Of a DNA stretch of 64,000 bases, positions 34,641 through 44,175 are shown piece by piece. Source of the stretch: Gracilibacillus timonensis (GTDB taxonomy: Bacteria > Bacillota > Bacilli > Bacillales > Amphibacillaceae); contig NZ_FLKH01000012.1 of NCBI RefSeq assembly GCF_900086715.1, positions 1,863,346 to 1,927,345 on the forward strand. The letters are read 5' to 3'. The number at the start of each line of letters is the position of its first letter. The stretch's first letter is position 1. The position numbers were made by a program, and so were the translations under genes. Under the pieces are notes generated by a model that worked only from the letters and a program-made list of their open reading frames with translations, was not told where the DNA came from and made no database searches.

Positions 34641-34685
34641 AACTAGCTACCCCAAATAATCAAAAATAAATCCACGATCCATTGA

Positions 34686-34723
34686 GACAAAGCCCTGGTG
34701 AAACATATCACCAGGGCTTTGTC
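34686..34723. terminator. Strong terminator between GH29 and GH3 genes
   Basis: GACAAAGCCCTGGTGA (34686-34701) and TCACCAGGGCTTTGTC (34708-34723) form a perfect 16-bp stem. It can end transcription from the GH29 side. Confidence 0.9.
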
Positions 34724-34841
34724 TTGGACTAACATATACTACTGCAAACGCCTATCCCATATAACCATGTCGATATTTCACAGTAAAAAATCTCTTCTTT
34801 TTAATGTATTTATCATGGAATACATGTGATATATTCAGTAA

Positions 34842-34856
34842 TAGAAAGCGCTATCT
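34842..34856. promoter_or_regulatory. Candidate catabolite-responsive element (cre)
   Basis: TAGAAAGCGCTATCT matches the cre consensus WTGNAANCGNWNNCW with one mismatch, 75 bp ahead of the GH3-GH95 operon. It suggests CcpA repression by preferred sugars. Confidence 0.55.
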
Positions 34857-34930
34857 ATCCATAGATGTGCAAATTACTTATTCGCTGCATGCAACGATTC
34901 ATGATAAACATATGAAAAGGACGTGATGAT

Positions 34931-37732
34931 TTGAACCTCATAGAAAAGATTAGCTCTCCACATCTTCCATTAGACCAACGGTTGACCACTTTAATGGAAG
35001 CGCTAACTTTAGAAGAGAAAATATCATTGTTGAGTACAAAACAAAGTGCTATTCCAAGATTAGGTATAGCAGAATATGCTGTTGGTGGAGAGGCCGCACA
35101 TGGCGTGGTGGATCGTAACGGTGGTAAAACGACGGTATTTCCACAGCCAATTGGATTATCTAGTACTTGGAATAAAGTACTGCTTCATCAAGTTGGCAGT
35201 GTCATTGGTGACGAGGCAAGAATATTTTATCAATTACAACATAAGAAAACGGGATTAACGCTTTGGGCACCTACGATCGATATGGAGCGGGACCCTCGAT
35301 GGGGACGAACCGAGGAGGCTTATGGAGAAGATCCTCATTTGACGGGTGAATTATCTAAAGCATTGATTCAAGGAATGCAGGGTGATGACCCTTTTTATGT
35401 CAAACTAGTAGCAGCACCAAAGCATTTCTATGGAAATAATAACGAAAAAGGAAGAGAAGATACATCCAATAGTATCGATTTACGAAATAGAAGAGAATAC
35501 TATCTAAAAGCTTTTGAACCTGCTTTTAAAGAAGCTAAAGCTTTATCGATGATGACAGCTTATAATGGGGTTAACGGTATTCCCAGTATGCAAATAAATG
35601 AAATAGAAGAAATTGTCCGCAATGAGTGGGGAATGGATGGTTTTATTGTTTCAGATGGTGGCGCATTGACGCTAAATGTAGAAGAGTACCAATATTATGC
35701 TACATTTGAAGAAGCCTTAGCTGACGCGCTGAGGAAAGGTATTGACTGTTTCGTTGATCGTAAGGAAGTCGTCGAAGAAGCAGCCCAAAAAGCGCTGGAT
35801 AAGCAATTGATCGATTCCTCAGATATCGACAGAGCGATACGACGTATGTTAAATGTGCGCTTTCGCTTAGGACATTTTGATCAAGCTAATAGTGCGAATC
35901 CCTATCATGATGTGTCGGAAGATCGGATGTGCAGTGAGGAACATCGTAAACTAGTCAGAAAAGCCACTGACGAATCCATTGTATTATTAAAAAATCAACA
36001 GCACGTCTTGCCATTGTCAAAAGAAAAAACGAAAAAGATAGCAATGATTGGTCCAACAGCTGACGATGTGTTTCGAGATTGGTATACGGGTTTCCCGCCT
36101 TATAAAGTAACGCCATTAGCAGGTGTGAAAAAATACGCAGCTGACATCGATATCTCTTATCACAATGGATTTGATCGCATCATGTGGAAAGAAGCCAACT
36201 CGCAAAAATATTTAACGATAAATGAAAAAAGCCAGTGGGTCGTAACGAGTCAACAAGAAACAGCTCATGCTACTTTAGTAGATGAAGATTGGGGAAATGA
36301 CTGGCATGTCTTTAAGAGTGTAAAAACCAATCATTATCTGACCCAAATGAATAAATCGAATGTCTTTTCAGCTACCAAAGAGGAAATATTTGATTGGTTT
36401 AATCGTGAAAAAATCCGTGTACATACGCAAGAAAATGGGTTTTTCAAGCCTTATAATTGGGAGGGCCAACCGATAACGATGGAAAATGATGAAGTGGTGG
36501 TGGGCCAAAACGATGCGTCTTTATTTGAAAAAGTAATCGTAACAAACGGAATAGAAGAATCGGTAAGGCAAGCAAAAGAAAGCGATGTAGCTATTGTCTG
36601 TGTCGGGAATCACCCGATGATTAATGGGAAGGAAACGGAAGACCGCCCCGATATTGATTTAGCAGACTATCAACAACGATTAATTCGAGCAGTCTATCAA
36701 GCAAACCCGAATATGGTATTAGTAGTGATTGGAAGCTACCCTTTTGCAATTAATTGGGAAGAAGAACATATCCCGGCCATCTTATATAGTTCGCACGGGT
36801 CGCAAGAACTCGGAAATAGTCTAGCTGCCACTTTATTTGGAGAGAATAACCCTTCTGGTAAACTAAGTATGACATGGTATCGAAATGTAGATCAATTACC
36901 TGCTATTACCGATTACGATATTCGCAAAGGAAAAAGAACCTATCAATATGCAGAAGACAATATTCTCTATCCCTTTGGTCATGGACTAAGTTATGGTAGG
37001 CTTAGTTATCGAGGCTTCGATGTTGATAAATCAGTGATAACGGCTAACGATATAGTATCCATAACTTGCACATTAAAAAATGAAAGTGATAGCAATAGGG
37101 ATGAAGTGGTTCAAGTCTATGCCAGTATAAAGAATAGTTATTACCCAAGGCCGAATAAACAATTAGTCGCTTTTGAAAAAATACATTTATTGCCCTACCA
37201 AGAAAAAAGCATCCTATTTACCATTGATGTGGAACAACTGAAAGTGTTTGATGTTAGATCCAATCAGTTCTTGCTTGAGCAGGGTAACGTTCAGTTCCAT
37301 ATTGGTAAATCAAGTGAACAATTCGTCTATCATTTCCAGCCGATTGCTGTCGAAGGTGAAATCATTACTGGACGAACACTTACGGAAATAACACCAGCAG
37401 AGAACTATGATGATTATGAGAATATCTTATTAACGAAAGGTGAATTCGAGCGACCATGTGTAACAGCTGATAGACAAGGGTCGATTTTATTTCGGAATGT
37501 ATATGCGAAAGCTAACGCAAGATTAAAAATAAGAGCAACCGGCAGACAGGCACAATTACGAACGCTTATAAGCGACCGTGATAATCAAGTGTTAGCGGCT
37601 GTGCAACATATAAATACGGATCAATGGGAAGATTATATTGTCGATTTGGACATACCAGAGGAGGGAACGTTCGACATCATTTTTGAAATGAGGGGTGTTT
37701 CCATGCAATTCATTCAAATATTGGAAGGATGA
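34931..37732 (+). CDS. Glycoside hydrolase family 3 (beta-glucosidase/xylosidase-like), multidomain
   Basis: A 933-aa cytosolic GH3. The TIM barrel (about 1-310) carries nucleophile Asp242 in IVSDGG; the alpha/beta sandwich domain is split by an extra segment at about residues 420-515 (QKYLTINEKSQWVVTSQQE and repeats of the form -W-VF-S-), which looks like a fascin-type beta-trefoil insert. A fibronectin-III-like domain (about 695-800) and a C-terminal CBM6-like domain (about 830-933, FERPCVTAD...) follow. TTG start with AAGGACGTGATG upstream. Its TGA overlaps the ATG of the GH95 gene, so the two are coupled. Confidence 0.92.
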   Translation: MNLIEKISSPHLPLDQRLTTLMEALTLEEKISLLSTKQSAIPRLGIAEYAVGGEAAHGVVDRNGGKTTVFPQPIGLSSTWNKVLLHQVGSVIGDEARIFYQLQHKKTGLTLWAPTIDMERDPRWGRTEEAYGEDPHLTGELSKALIQGMQGDDPFYVKLVAAPKHFYGNNNEKGREDTSNSIDLRNRREYYLKAFEPAFKEAKALSMMTAYNGVNGIPSMQINEIEEIVRNEWGMDGFIVSDGGALTLNVEEYQYYATFEEALADALRKGIDCFVDRKEVVEEAAQKALDKQLIDSSDIDRAIRRMLNVRFRLGHFDQANSANPYHDVSEDRMCSEEHRKLVRKATDESIVLLKNQQHVLPLSKEKTKKIAMIGPTADDVFRDWYTGFPPYKVTPLAGVKKYAADIDISYHNGFDRIMWKEANSQKYLTINEKSQWVVTSQQETAHATLVDEDWGNDWHVFKSVKTNHYLTQMNKSNVFSATKEEIFDWFNREKIRVHTQENGFFKPYNWEGQPITMENDEVVVGQNDASLFEKVIVTNGIEESVRQAKESDVAIVCVGNHPMINGKETEDRPDIDLADYQQRLIRAVYQANPNMVLVVIGSYPFAINWEEEHIPAILYSSHGSQELGNSLAATLFGENNPSGKLSMTWYRNVDQLPAITDYDIRKGKRTYQYAEDNILYPFGHGLSYGRLSYRGFDVDKSVITANDIVSITCTLKNESDSNRDEVVQVYASIKNSYYPRPNKQLVAFEKIHLLPYQEKSILFTIDVEQLKVFDVRSNQFLLEQGNVQFHIGKSSEQFVYHFQPIAVEGEIITGRTLTEITPAENYDDYENILLTKGEFERPCVTADRQGSILFRNVYAKANARLKIRATGRQAQLRTLISDRDNQVLAAVQHINTDQWEDYIVDLDIPEEGTFDIIFEMRGVSMQFIQILEG

Positions 37733-39990
37733 GTAGTTTGCAACATCTATTACCCAAAAGAGGTATCTGGACTGATCAACCTGCATTAAAATGGGAAGAT
37801 GCCTTAGTCAGTGGAAATGGCCGCCATGGTGTGATGGTCTTTGGTGACCCGAGTCATGATATTTTGATTGGCAACCATTGTCGGCTGTATCTACCACAAG
37901 GAAATAGCTATGCATTACCTGATATGGCACCATACCTGAAGGAATTCCGAGAGATCATTCGTGAAGAAGGGTATGAGAAAGCAGTCTCGTTTTATTACCA
38001 AAAGGCGAAGAGTCTTGGGTATCAAGGGTTAACGATGAGTGATCCATTTCATCCAGGTTTTCATTTGCATATCGAAACAGATCATCAAGTCTATCAAGAC
38101 TATAAACGAAGTATCAATTATCAAACAGGAGAATTAACGGTATCTTATACGGCAAATCAGCAATCCTTTTACCGTCAATCCTTTGTGTCACAAGATTGTA
38201 ACCAAATCATTCACGCTTTAAGTCCCGGTAATTATACCGTCTATTTAGAGGACTATCAAAATAAACAAATGAAACAGACCAGTATCCTAGATCATCAAAC
38301 CATCCATACACACTTTAACTATCTACATAGTGCAGGTGGCTATGATATAAGGATGGAAATAATTGGCGAAGGAGTAACCAAACTGGAGGCGAAAACAGGC
38401 TTTCAAATGAACAGTGATCGGCCTGCGCTAATCCGAATAGAGATTGTGCCGTATCAAGATGTAACACAACGTATGGTGGTCAAAAGACCGACAGTGAAGT
38501 CAGAAGATTATCATACACTTTTTAAAAAACATTGTGAGATCCATGAGGAAATGTTCCAGCGTGTTCAGCTTAACCTTGCAACTGATAAGGAAAGAATACA
38601 ACCAATCTGGTCGTTAGTTACGAAAGCGAAGCAAAAAGCAAAAATAACACCTGTTCTGTTAGAAAAAATGTACGATGCAGGGCGTTACATGTATATATGT
38701 AGCGCAGGTGAATTAACTCCGAATTTACAAGGCATTTGGACAGGCACCTTCGATCCGGCGTGGAGTGGAGATTTTACTTTTGATACGAATGTGGAATTAT
38801 CGATAACCTCTGCGCTTTCCAGTCATTTACTCGAAGGACTGGAAGGATATTTCCGTCTAATAAAGGAACTTATGCCGGGCTTTCGTGAGAATGCCAAAAA
38901 ATATTATGGGTCAAATGGTGTGATGGCGGCTATACATTCCAGTAATAGCGGAAGGCATGTGCATTGGAATGAGGAATGGCCACTTCATTTATGGACTTGT
39001 GGTGCAGGTTGGCTCGCACATTGGTATGATCAATATTATCATTTTACTGGGGACAAGATTTTCTTACAGGGCGAAGTTGTTCCCTTTTTAGAGGACATTG
39101 TGCGATTCTATGAGGAATTTCTGATAGAAGATCTTGATGGAACCTATCGCTTTACACCATCTTATTCTGCAGAAAATGGAGCAGCAGATAACGCGACACA
39201 GGATGTGGCAGTTGCCAAGGAAGTGCTGACAAATTTAAGTGAAGCGTATCAAGTATTAGGGTATCCAAGTAAAACGATAGTAAAATGTCAGCAAATGATT
39301 AAGAAACTACCAGGTTATCAAATCAACCAGGAAGGTGCGTTAAAAGAATGGTTAACCCCAGAAAAAGGCGAAAATTATAACCATCGTCATTTTTCTCATT
39401 TATATCCAATATTTCAAAGCCGTGAATTCAGTGAGGAAACGAATCCAACCTTATGGAAAGCAGCAAGAATAGCTTTTGAGAAACGGTTGGAAGCTTGGCT
39501 TATGAACGAAGAAGGCAACACATCATCTACCCATGGAAGAATGCACGCGGCATTATGTGCCACACAATTTCATATGCCAGAGTTGGTTGACGATATTTTT
39601 CGCCTGCTAGTCGACCATAACTGTTTCTACTCTTCCTTAATGATGTCACACTATAATAATCAAGAAATCTTTAATGTCGATGGAAATGGGGCGCTGCCAC
39701 AAGTGGTACATGAAATGTTAGTCGACTATAGTCATGGCACGCTTACGTTATTGGGTGCAGTACCTGAGTCGATTTCACAAGGTGAAATGGAAGGTGTTCG
39801 TTTACCAAACCAATTGAAGGTTGAAAAAATGACATGGAATGTAGCATTAAGAAAAGTAAAGATTCATTTAATGAGTGAGAAGGACCAAGAATTTAAATTC
39901 TATCTACCTTTGTACCCTGAAGCAGATCAAAATCAACGAACGATTTTTCTTGCAAAAGGTCACATGAAATCAGTAGAAATAAACTTGTAA
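37729..39990 (+). CDS. Glycoside hydrolase family 95 (alpha-L-fucosidase/galactosidase-like), divergent
   Basis: A 753-aa protein with the GH95 layout: N-terminal beta-domain (WEDALVSGNGRHGVMVFG), (alpha/alpha)6 barrel (LTPNLQGIWTG, AGWLAHWYDQYYHFTGDKIFL, SYSAENG, NVDGNG) and a C-terminal beta-domain. The segment that in typical members reads like D-x-N-x-Q-M-N-Y-W reads DTNVELSITSAL here, so it is divergent around the active site. No signal peptide. It overlaps the GH3 gene by four bases. Together they would remove alpha-L-fucose (or L-galactose) and then beta-glucose/xylose from a side chain. Confidence 0.85.
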   Translation: MSSLQHLLPKRGIWTDQPALKWEDALVSGNGRHGVMVFGDPSHDILIGNHCRLYLPQGNSYALPDMAPYLKEFREIIREEGYEKAVSFYYQKAKSLGYQGLTMSDPFHPGFHLHIETDHQVYQDYKRSINYQTGELTVSYTANQQSFYRQSFVSQDCNQIIHALSPGNYTVYLEDYQNKQMKQTSILDHQTIHTHFNYLHSAGGYDIRMEIIGEGVTKLEAKTGFQMNSDRPALIRIEIVPYQDVTQRMVVKRPTVKSEDYHTLFKKHCEIHEEMFQRVQLNLATDKERIQPIWSLVTKAKQKAKITPVLLEKMYDAGRYMYICSAGELTPNLQGIWTGTFDPAWSGDFTFDTNVELSITSALSSHLLEGLEGYFRLIKELMPGFRENAKKYYGSNGVMAAIHSSNSGRHVHWNEEWPLHLWTCGAGWLAHWYDQYYHFTGDKIFLQGEVVPFLEDIVRFYEEFLIEDLDGTYRFTPSYSAENGAADNATQDVAVAKEVLTNLSEAYQVLGYPSKTIVKCQQMIKKLPGYQINQEGALKEWLTPEKGENYNHRHFSHLYPIFQSREFSEETNPTLWKAARIAFEKRLEAWLMNEEGNTSSTHGRMHAALCATQFHMPELVDDIFRLLVDHNCFYSSLMMSHYNNQEIFNVDGNGALPQVVHEMLVDYSHGTLTLLGAVPESISQGEMEGVRLPNQLKVEKMTWNVALRKVKIHLMSEKDQEFKFYLPLYPEADQNQRTIFLAKGHMKSVEINL

Positions 39991-40181
39991 CAAGGTTTGC
40001 TATATATTGAATGAAAGGCGGTTGGAATACCGATAGAAAAAATTCTTCCATTTGGAATGAGATTACAATATTTCATGTGAAACATTAAAGTGACAAATGG
40101 TGCTCCACTTTATCATACTAAGGTAAGATTCCTTCGTTAAAATAGGAATAATGAATACTAGCTGTGACAGGAGGCGAGAAA

Positions 40182-41975
40182 GTGTTCTTTAAGAGAAAAA
40201 TAGTTCATTTCATGGAACATTTAAAAGTGAAGCATAAATTACTAGGTATTTATCTCCTTGTCACAGCTATTCCGATTATTCTAGTAGGGCTATATTTAAA
40301 TTATGGAACAAGGGATATTGTGTTAAATAATTCATTAAATGAAGCAGAAGCGAATGTTGACAAGATAGAATTACGTTTGGAAACGATTTTTAATCGTGTG
40401 ATAAGTATTGCGGACATGGTTTATCTTAATCAAAATTTGCGAACGCTGCTCTATAATGAGTACGAAACACCTTTAGACACCTATAATGCCTATAATCAAT
40501 ATCCGGTATTTGATGATTTTTTAAAGTATTATGATGAAATCGAAAATATTCATTTTTTTATGAAAAAAGAGATGATTACGGATTCTCATTTTATTCATGC
40601 AGATGCATGGATACGGGGAAGTGAATGGTATCAAGAAGCCCTTTCGAAAAGCGGCCAGCTATCCTGGGTATATAAAGAAGATTATTGGACGAAAGAGGAA
40701 TTATTAACGTTAACAAGAGCTGTATATGGTAATAACCATGAGTTTTTAGGGGTCTTAGCCATCTCGGTCTCACCAGATATGCTGAAATCTGTATTTGAAG
40801 GAGAACCTTATCAAGCGATTATTTCATTAGATGAAGAGACGATTGTCTATAATACCAGCGGAAATAATATTGGGGAACATCCTATTTTCTTAATGGGTGA
40901 GCTGGAAGGCGTTGAGAACAAGGTGATTGATACAGAGTTTAGAGAGGAACAAGTGAAAATTAATGTGCACCAATTCCGACCAAACAAATCCATAAACAAT
41001 ACATTTGAAATCTCTTCCATTATTCCCGTTGAAGAAATAATGGAAGAGCCGAATCGAATATTTGCCCAAAGCTTTCTTGTCATTATCAGTGTTTTATCGG
41101 TATCACTTATATTAATAGGTATATTCATCCGTAGTTTTCATAATCGAATCGAAAAATTAAGAGAAACCATGTATCAAGTGGCCAAGGGTAATTTCCAAGT
41201 GAACCAGAGCATAAAAGGTCATGATGAAATAAGTGAAGTATATCAAGATTTAGCAACTACTTCAAAGAGTGTCCAAAATATTATAGATGAAGTTTATATC
41301 CATAAAATCAAAGAAGAAACATGGAAGCGAAAACAAAAGGAAATGGATTTTAAAATGCTTGCCAGCCAAATCAATCCCCATTTTCTTTACAATACATTAG
41401 AAATGATACGCATGAAGGCTGTCATTAACAAAGATCCCGAAGTAGCAAAGTTAGTAAAGATGCTAAGCAAAATGATGCGCTCTGCTTTAGAACGCACTGA
41501 TCGTCCTGTTCCAATGACAGAAGAGATTGATTTAATTAAGAATTATTTAGAAATACAAAAGCTTCGGTTTGGAGATAAATTTTCTTATAATATGAAAATC
41601 GAAGAATCGGTGACCTCTTTTTATATATTTCCATTACTTATTCAGCCATTAGTAGAGAATGCCATGATTCATGGCTTAGAACAAAAAGAAACAGCAGGAT
41701 TTGTCAACATTATTATGGAAGAGGATGATAATGTTATACGAATTGAAGTACAAGATAATGGTGTAGGGATTGACAAAGTGAAACTCCAGGAACTGCAAGC
41801 GATCATAGATGATGAAGATTACCACTCAGATGGGAATCAAATTGGCTTGCATAATGTACATCAAAGAATAAGGTTACATTATGGCGATAACTATGGTTTA
41901 GAGATGCAAAGTATTAAAGGTATAGGGACAACCATGATTTTACATATCCCAAAAATAAAAGAAGATCATCTTTAA
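40182..41975 (+). CDS. YesM-type sensor histidine kinase
   Basis: A 597-aa membrane kinase: first membrane segment at about 20-40 (LLGIYLLVTAIPIILVGLYL), a large extracytoplasmic sensor region (dCache-like), second membrane segment near 290-310, HAMP, then a His_kinase domain with phosphorylation His400 in QINPHFLYN and an HATPase domain (DNGVGI, GLHNVHQRI). GTG start at 40182 after AGGAGGCGAG. It is followed 11-17 bases later by its response regulator. Such pairs sense extracellular sugars or binding-protein complexes and switch on sugar importers, here probably the 45949 operon. Confidence 0.93.
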   Translation: MFFKRKIVHFMEHLKVKHKLLGIYLLVTAIPIILVGLYLNYGTRDIVLNNSLNEAEANVDKIELRLETIFNRVISIADMVYLNQNLRTLLYNEYETPLDTYNAYNQYPVFDDFLKYYDEIENIHFFMKKEMITDSHFIHADAWIRGSEWYQEALSKSGQLSWVYKEDYWTKEELLTLTRAVYGNNHEFLGVLAISVSPDMLKSVFEGEPYQAIISLDEETIVYNTSGNNIGEHPIFLMGELEGVENKVIDTEFREEQVKINVHQFRPNKSINNTFEISSIIPVEEIMEEPNRIFAQSFLVIISVLSVSLILIGIFIRSFHNRIEKLRETMYQVAKGNFQVNQSIKGHDEISEVYQDLATTSKSVQNIIDEVYIHKIKEETWKRKQKEMDFKMLASQINPHFLYNTLEMIRMKAVINKDPEVAKLVKMLSKMMRSALERTDRPVPMTEEIDLIKNYLEIQKLRFGDKFSYNMKIEESVTSFYIFPLLIQPLVENAMIHGLEQKETAGFVNIIMEEDDNVIRIEVQDNGVGIDKVKLQELQAIIDDEDYHSDGNQIGLHNVHQRIRLHYGDNYGLEMQSIKGIGTTMILHIPKIKEDHL

Positions 41976-41992
41976 GAAGAGGAGGCATGGAT

Positions 41993-43480
41993 ATGTTGAA
42001 GGTTCTTTTTATAGACGATGAACCATTCATTCGAGAAGGAATGGCCTCTGTCATCGATTGGGAGAAATACGGATATCAAGTAATCGGTTCTGCAGAAAAT
42101 GGCAAAATAGGCTTGCAGAAAATCAGGGCTTATCGCCCCGACCTTGTATTTGTAGATATTCAAATGCCTGGCCTCAGTGGAATTGAGGTCGTTTCACAAG
42201 CAAATAAAGAAGGAATATCCAGTAAGTTTGTTGTATTATCTGGCCATTCTGACTTTTCTTATGCGCAACAATCTATCCGTCTGGGCATGGAATCTTATTT
42301 ACTAAAACCCGTAGATGAAGAAGAATTAATTCCTCTCATCCAACAGATTAGAATGAAGTGGTTAAAAGAAAATCAATTAAATGAACAGTTACAGGAGTTT
42401 AAGGAATTAAATGAAGCGTCACAATGGGAAAACTTTTTGTTCGGGAAAAAAGTTGATTCCGATTGGAGCAGTTATTTTCAAGCAGATAGCTTTCATTTGG
42501 CGAGTCTGATGACTAATGAAGAGGCTATGTTGGAAAAACACATGCCTTTTATAGCAAAAAAAGTATACAGATACATTTGGAATGAACACAAATTATATTT
42601 ATTATTTCGAAATCAAACATTAGAAGAAGTGAAGCAGTCTATAATAGCTATCAGTCACGATTTAGCATATATTGCTCATCAATTTCAATTGTTAGAAGGG
42701 GCCTGTGGAATCGATAAACTGAAGGACAACATAGAACAACTATCTCGTCTTGAAGCGTTACGATATAGTCATAGCAAAGCAATTATTCTAACAGATCAAG
42801 ATGTAGAAAAGATCTCAAAAACAGGATTTAATAGGGATGAATGGCTGAATACGATGACTCGTACGATTGAATTTCAAGATGAAAAGGCAATAGAAAGGCA
42901 TATACAGTTATTAGAGAAACATTTTCAAGCTACACGCTTTTCCAAAGATCGTATGATAACAGAAGTGCTAGATATGGTTAAAAGTCTTTATCAGAAATTA
43001 CAGTATGAAAACAAGGATATACAGATTCCTAGTAATGAACATGTTATTTCCATCATCTCTTCAGCAGATAACTTGCAAGCATTACTCTCCAATATAAAAG
43101 AACTTTTATGGACTACTTCCACTGAAATGAACGCTTTTATAAGTAATACAGAAAATATAATTGAAAAGGTTCAGGACTATGTAGAACAGTACTATTATAA
43201 AGACTTAAATATGAAAAAAATGGCTCATTTATTTAAATATAACCCCAGTTATTTAGGGAAAAAATTCAAAAAGGAAACCGGTGAATACTTTTATCACTAT
43301 TTAGATAGGATTAGAACAGAAAAAGCCAAAAAGTTTTTAATGGAAGGGAACTGGAAGGTGTACCAAGTGTCAGAGAAGGTGGGATACACCAATCATGATT
43401 ATTTTTATAAAAAATTTAAAAAGAATGTCGGTGTGAGTCCAAAAGAGTTTCAAAAGACGTATAGGAAAGCATTCAAGTGA
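41993..43480 (+). CDS. YesN-type response regulator with AraC DNA-binding domain
   Basis: A 495-aa protein: receiver domain (FIDDEPFIREG; phospho-acceptor Asp55 in LVFVDIQMPG; Lys near 105 in YLLKPVD), a long linker, and a C-terminal AraC domain with two helix-turn-helix units (MKKMAHLFKYNPSYLGKKFK, then VSEKVGYTNHDYFYKKFKK). The ATG at 41993 is preferred because GGAGG lies too close to the ATG at 41987. It is the partner of the upstream kinase. Confidence 0.94.
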   Translation: MLKVLFIDDEPFIREGMASVIDWEKYGYQVIGSAENGKIGLQKIRAYRPDLVFVDIQMPGLSGIEVVSQANKEGISSKFVVLSGHSDFSYAQQSIRLGMESYLLKPVDEEELIPLIQQIRMKWLKENQLNEQLQEFKELNEASQWENFLFGKKVDSDWSSYFQADSFHLASLMTNEEAMLEKHMPFIAKKVYRYIWNEHKLYLLFRNQTLEEVKQSIIAISHDLAYIAHQFQLLEGACGIDKLKDNIEQLSRLEALRYSHSKAIILTDQDVEKISKTGFNRDEWLNTMTRTIEFQDEKAIERHIQLLEKHFQATRFSKDRMITEVLDMVKSLYQKLQYENKDIQIPSNEHVISIISSADNLQALLSNIKELLWTTSTEMNAFISNTENIIEKVQDYVEQYYYKDLNMKKMAHLFKYNPSYLGKKFKKETGEYFYHYLDRIRTEKAKKFLMEGNWKVYQVSEKVGYTNHDYFYKKFKKNVGVSPKEFQKTYRKAFK

Positions 43481-43495
43481 CGAGGGGGGATAGGC

Positions 43496-44161
43496 ATGTT
43501 ACAACTAGCCACAGATCGACCATTATATAAAGGGATTCTATATATTTATTATTTTATGATGATCAATTTACACTTTATGATCGCCAATAGTTTATTTTTG
43601 ATTGTCTTCCTTCTTTTTGAGGTAACGGTTGCTAATATATTATTATTTTATATCGCATTACTACCTGCTGGCCCAGCTTTTGCAGCGTTATATGCCAGTA
43701 TGGGAAAACTAATTCGAGAAAAGGACTTAATGCCGACGAAAGATTTTTGGGCATATTATAAGAAAAATTTCAAAATAGGCACGAAATATTGGCTTGTCCA
43801 ATGGACGGTCATGACTATTTTAATCATCGATATTTATTATGCCAATCAATATTTTGCTATGTTATCACCAGTATTTTTGATCATGTTGTTATTTTCATTG
43901 TTTATTATGTTGTATGCTTTTCCGATATTAACTAGATTTGAAGTGAAATTAAAAAACTTGTACCTTGTTTCTATTTACGCTATTTTCCGATATTTTAAAA
44001 CAACTTTATTTCATATGTCTACCCTCGTTTCCTTAGTCATTATTTATTACTTTGCACCAGGTATTACGATTTGGTTTTGTATGAGTATAGTTGCCTACTT
44101 TTTAATGTTTAACATGAGAAAAGCATTACAATTAATGGAACGGGATCTAGGACAAAAATGA
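43496..44161 (+). CDS. DUF624 (YesL-like) membrane protein
   Basis: A 221-aa protein with five or six membrane segments. It starts PLYKGILYIYYFMMINLHFM, continues with the PAGPAFAALYASMGKLI turn and a FWAYYKKNFKIGTKYWL stretch that matches the DUF624 middle (compare the fragment at 538). GAGGGGGGATAGGC precedes the ATG. DUF624 genes cluster with YesMN and sugar importers; role unknown. Its stop overlaps an ATG of the next frame. Confidence 0.85.
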   Translation: MLQLATDRPLYKGILYIYYFMMINLHFMIANSLFLIVFLLFEVTVANILLFYIALLPAGPAFAALYASMGKLIREKDLMPTKDFWAYYKKNFKIGTKYWLVQWTVMTILIIDIYYANQYFAMLSPVFLIMLLFSLFIMLYAFPILTRFEVKLKNLYLVSIYAIFRYFKTTLFHMSTLVSLVIIYYFAPGITIWFCMSIVAYFLMFNMRKALQLMERDLGQK

Positions 44162-44175
44162 GAGGGATTTTATTT

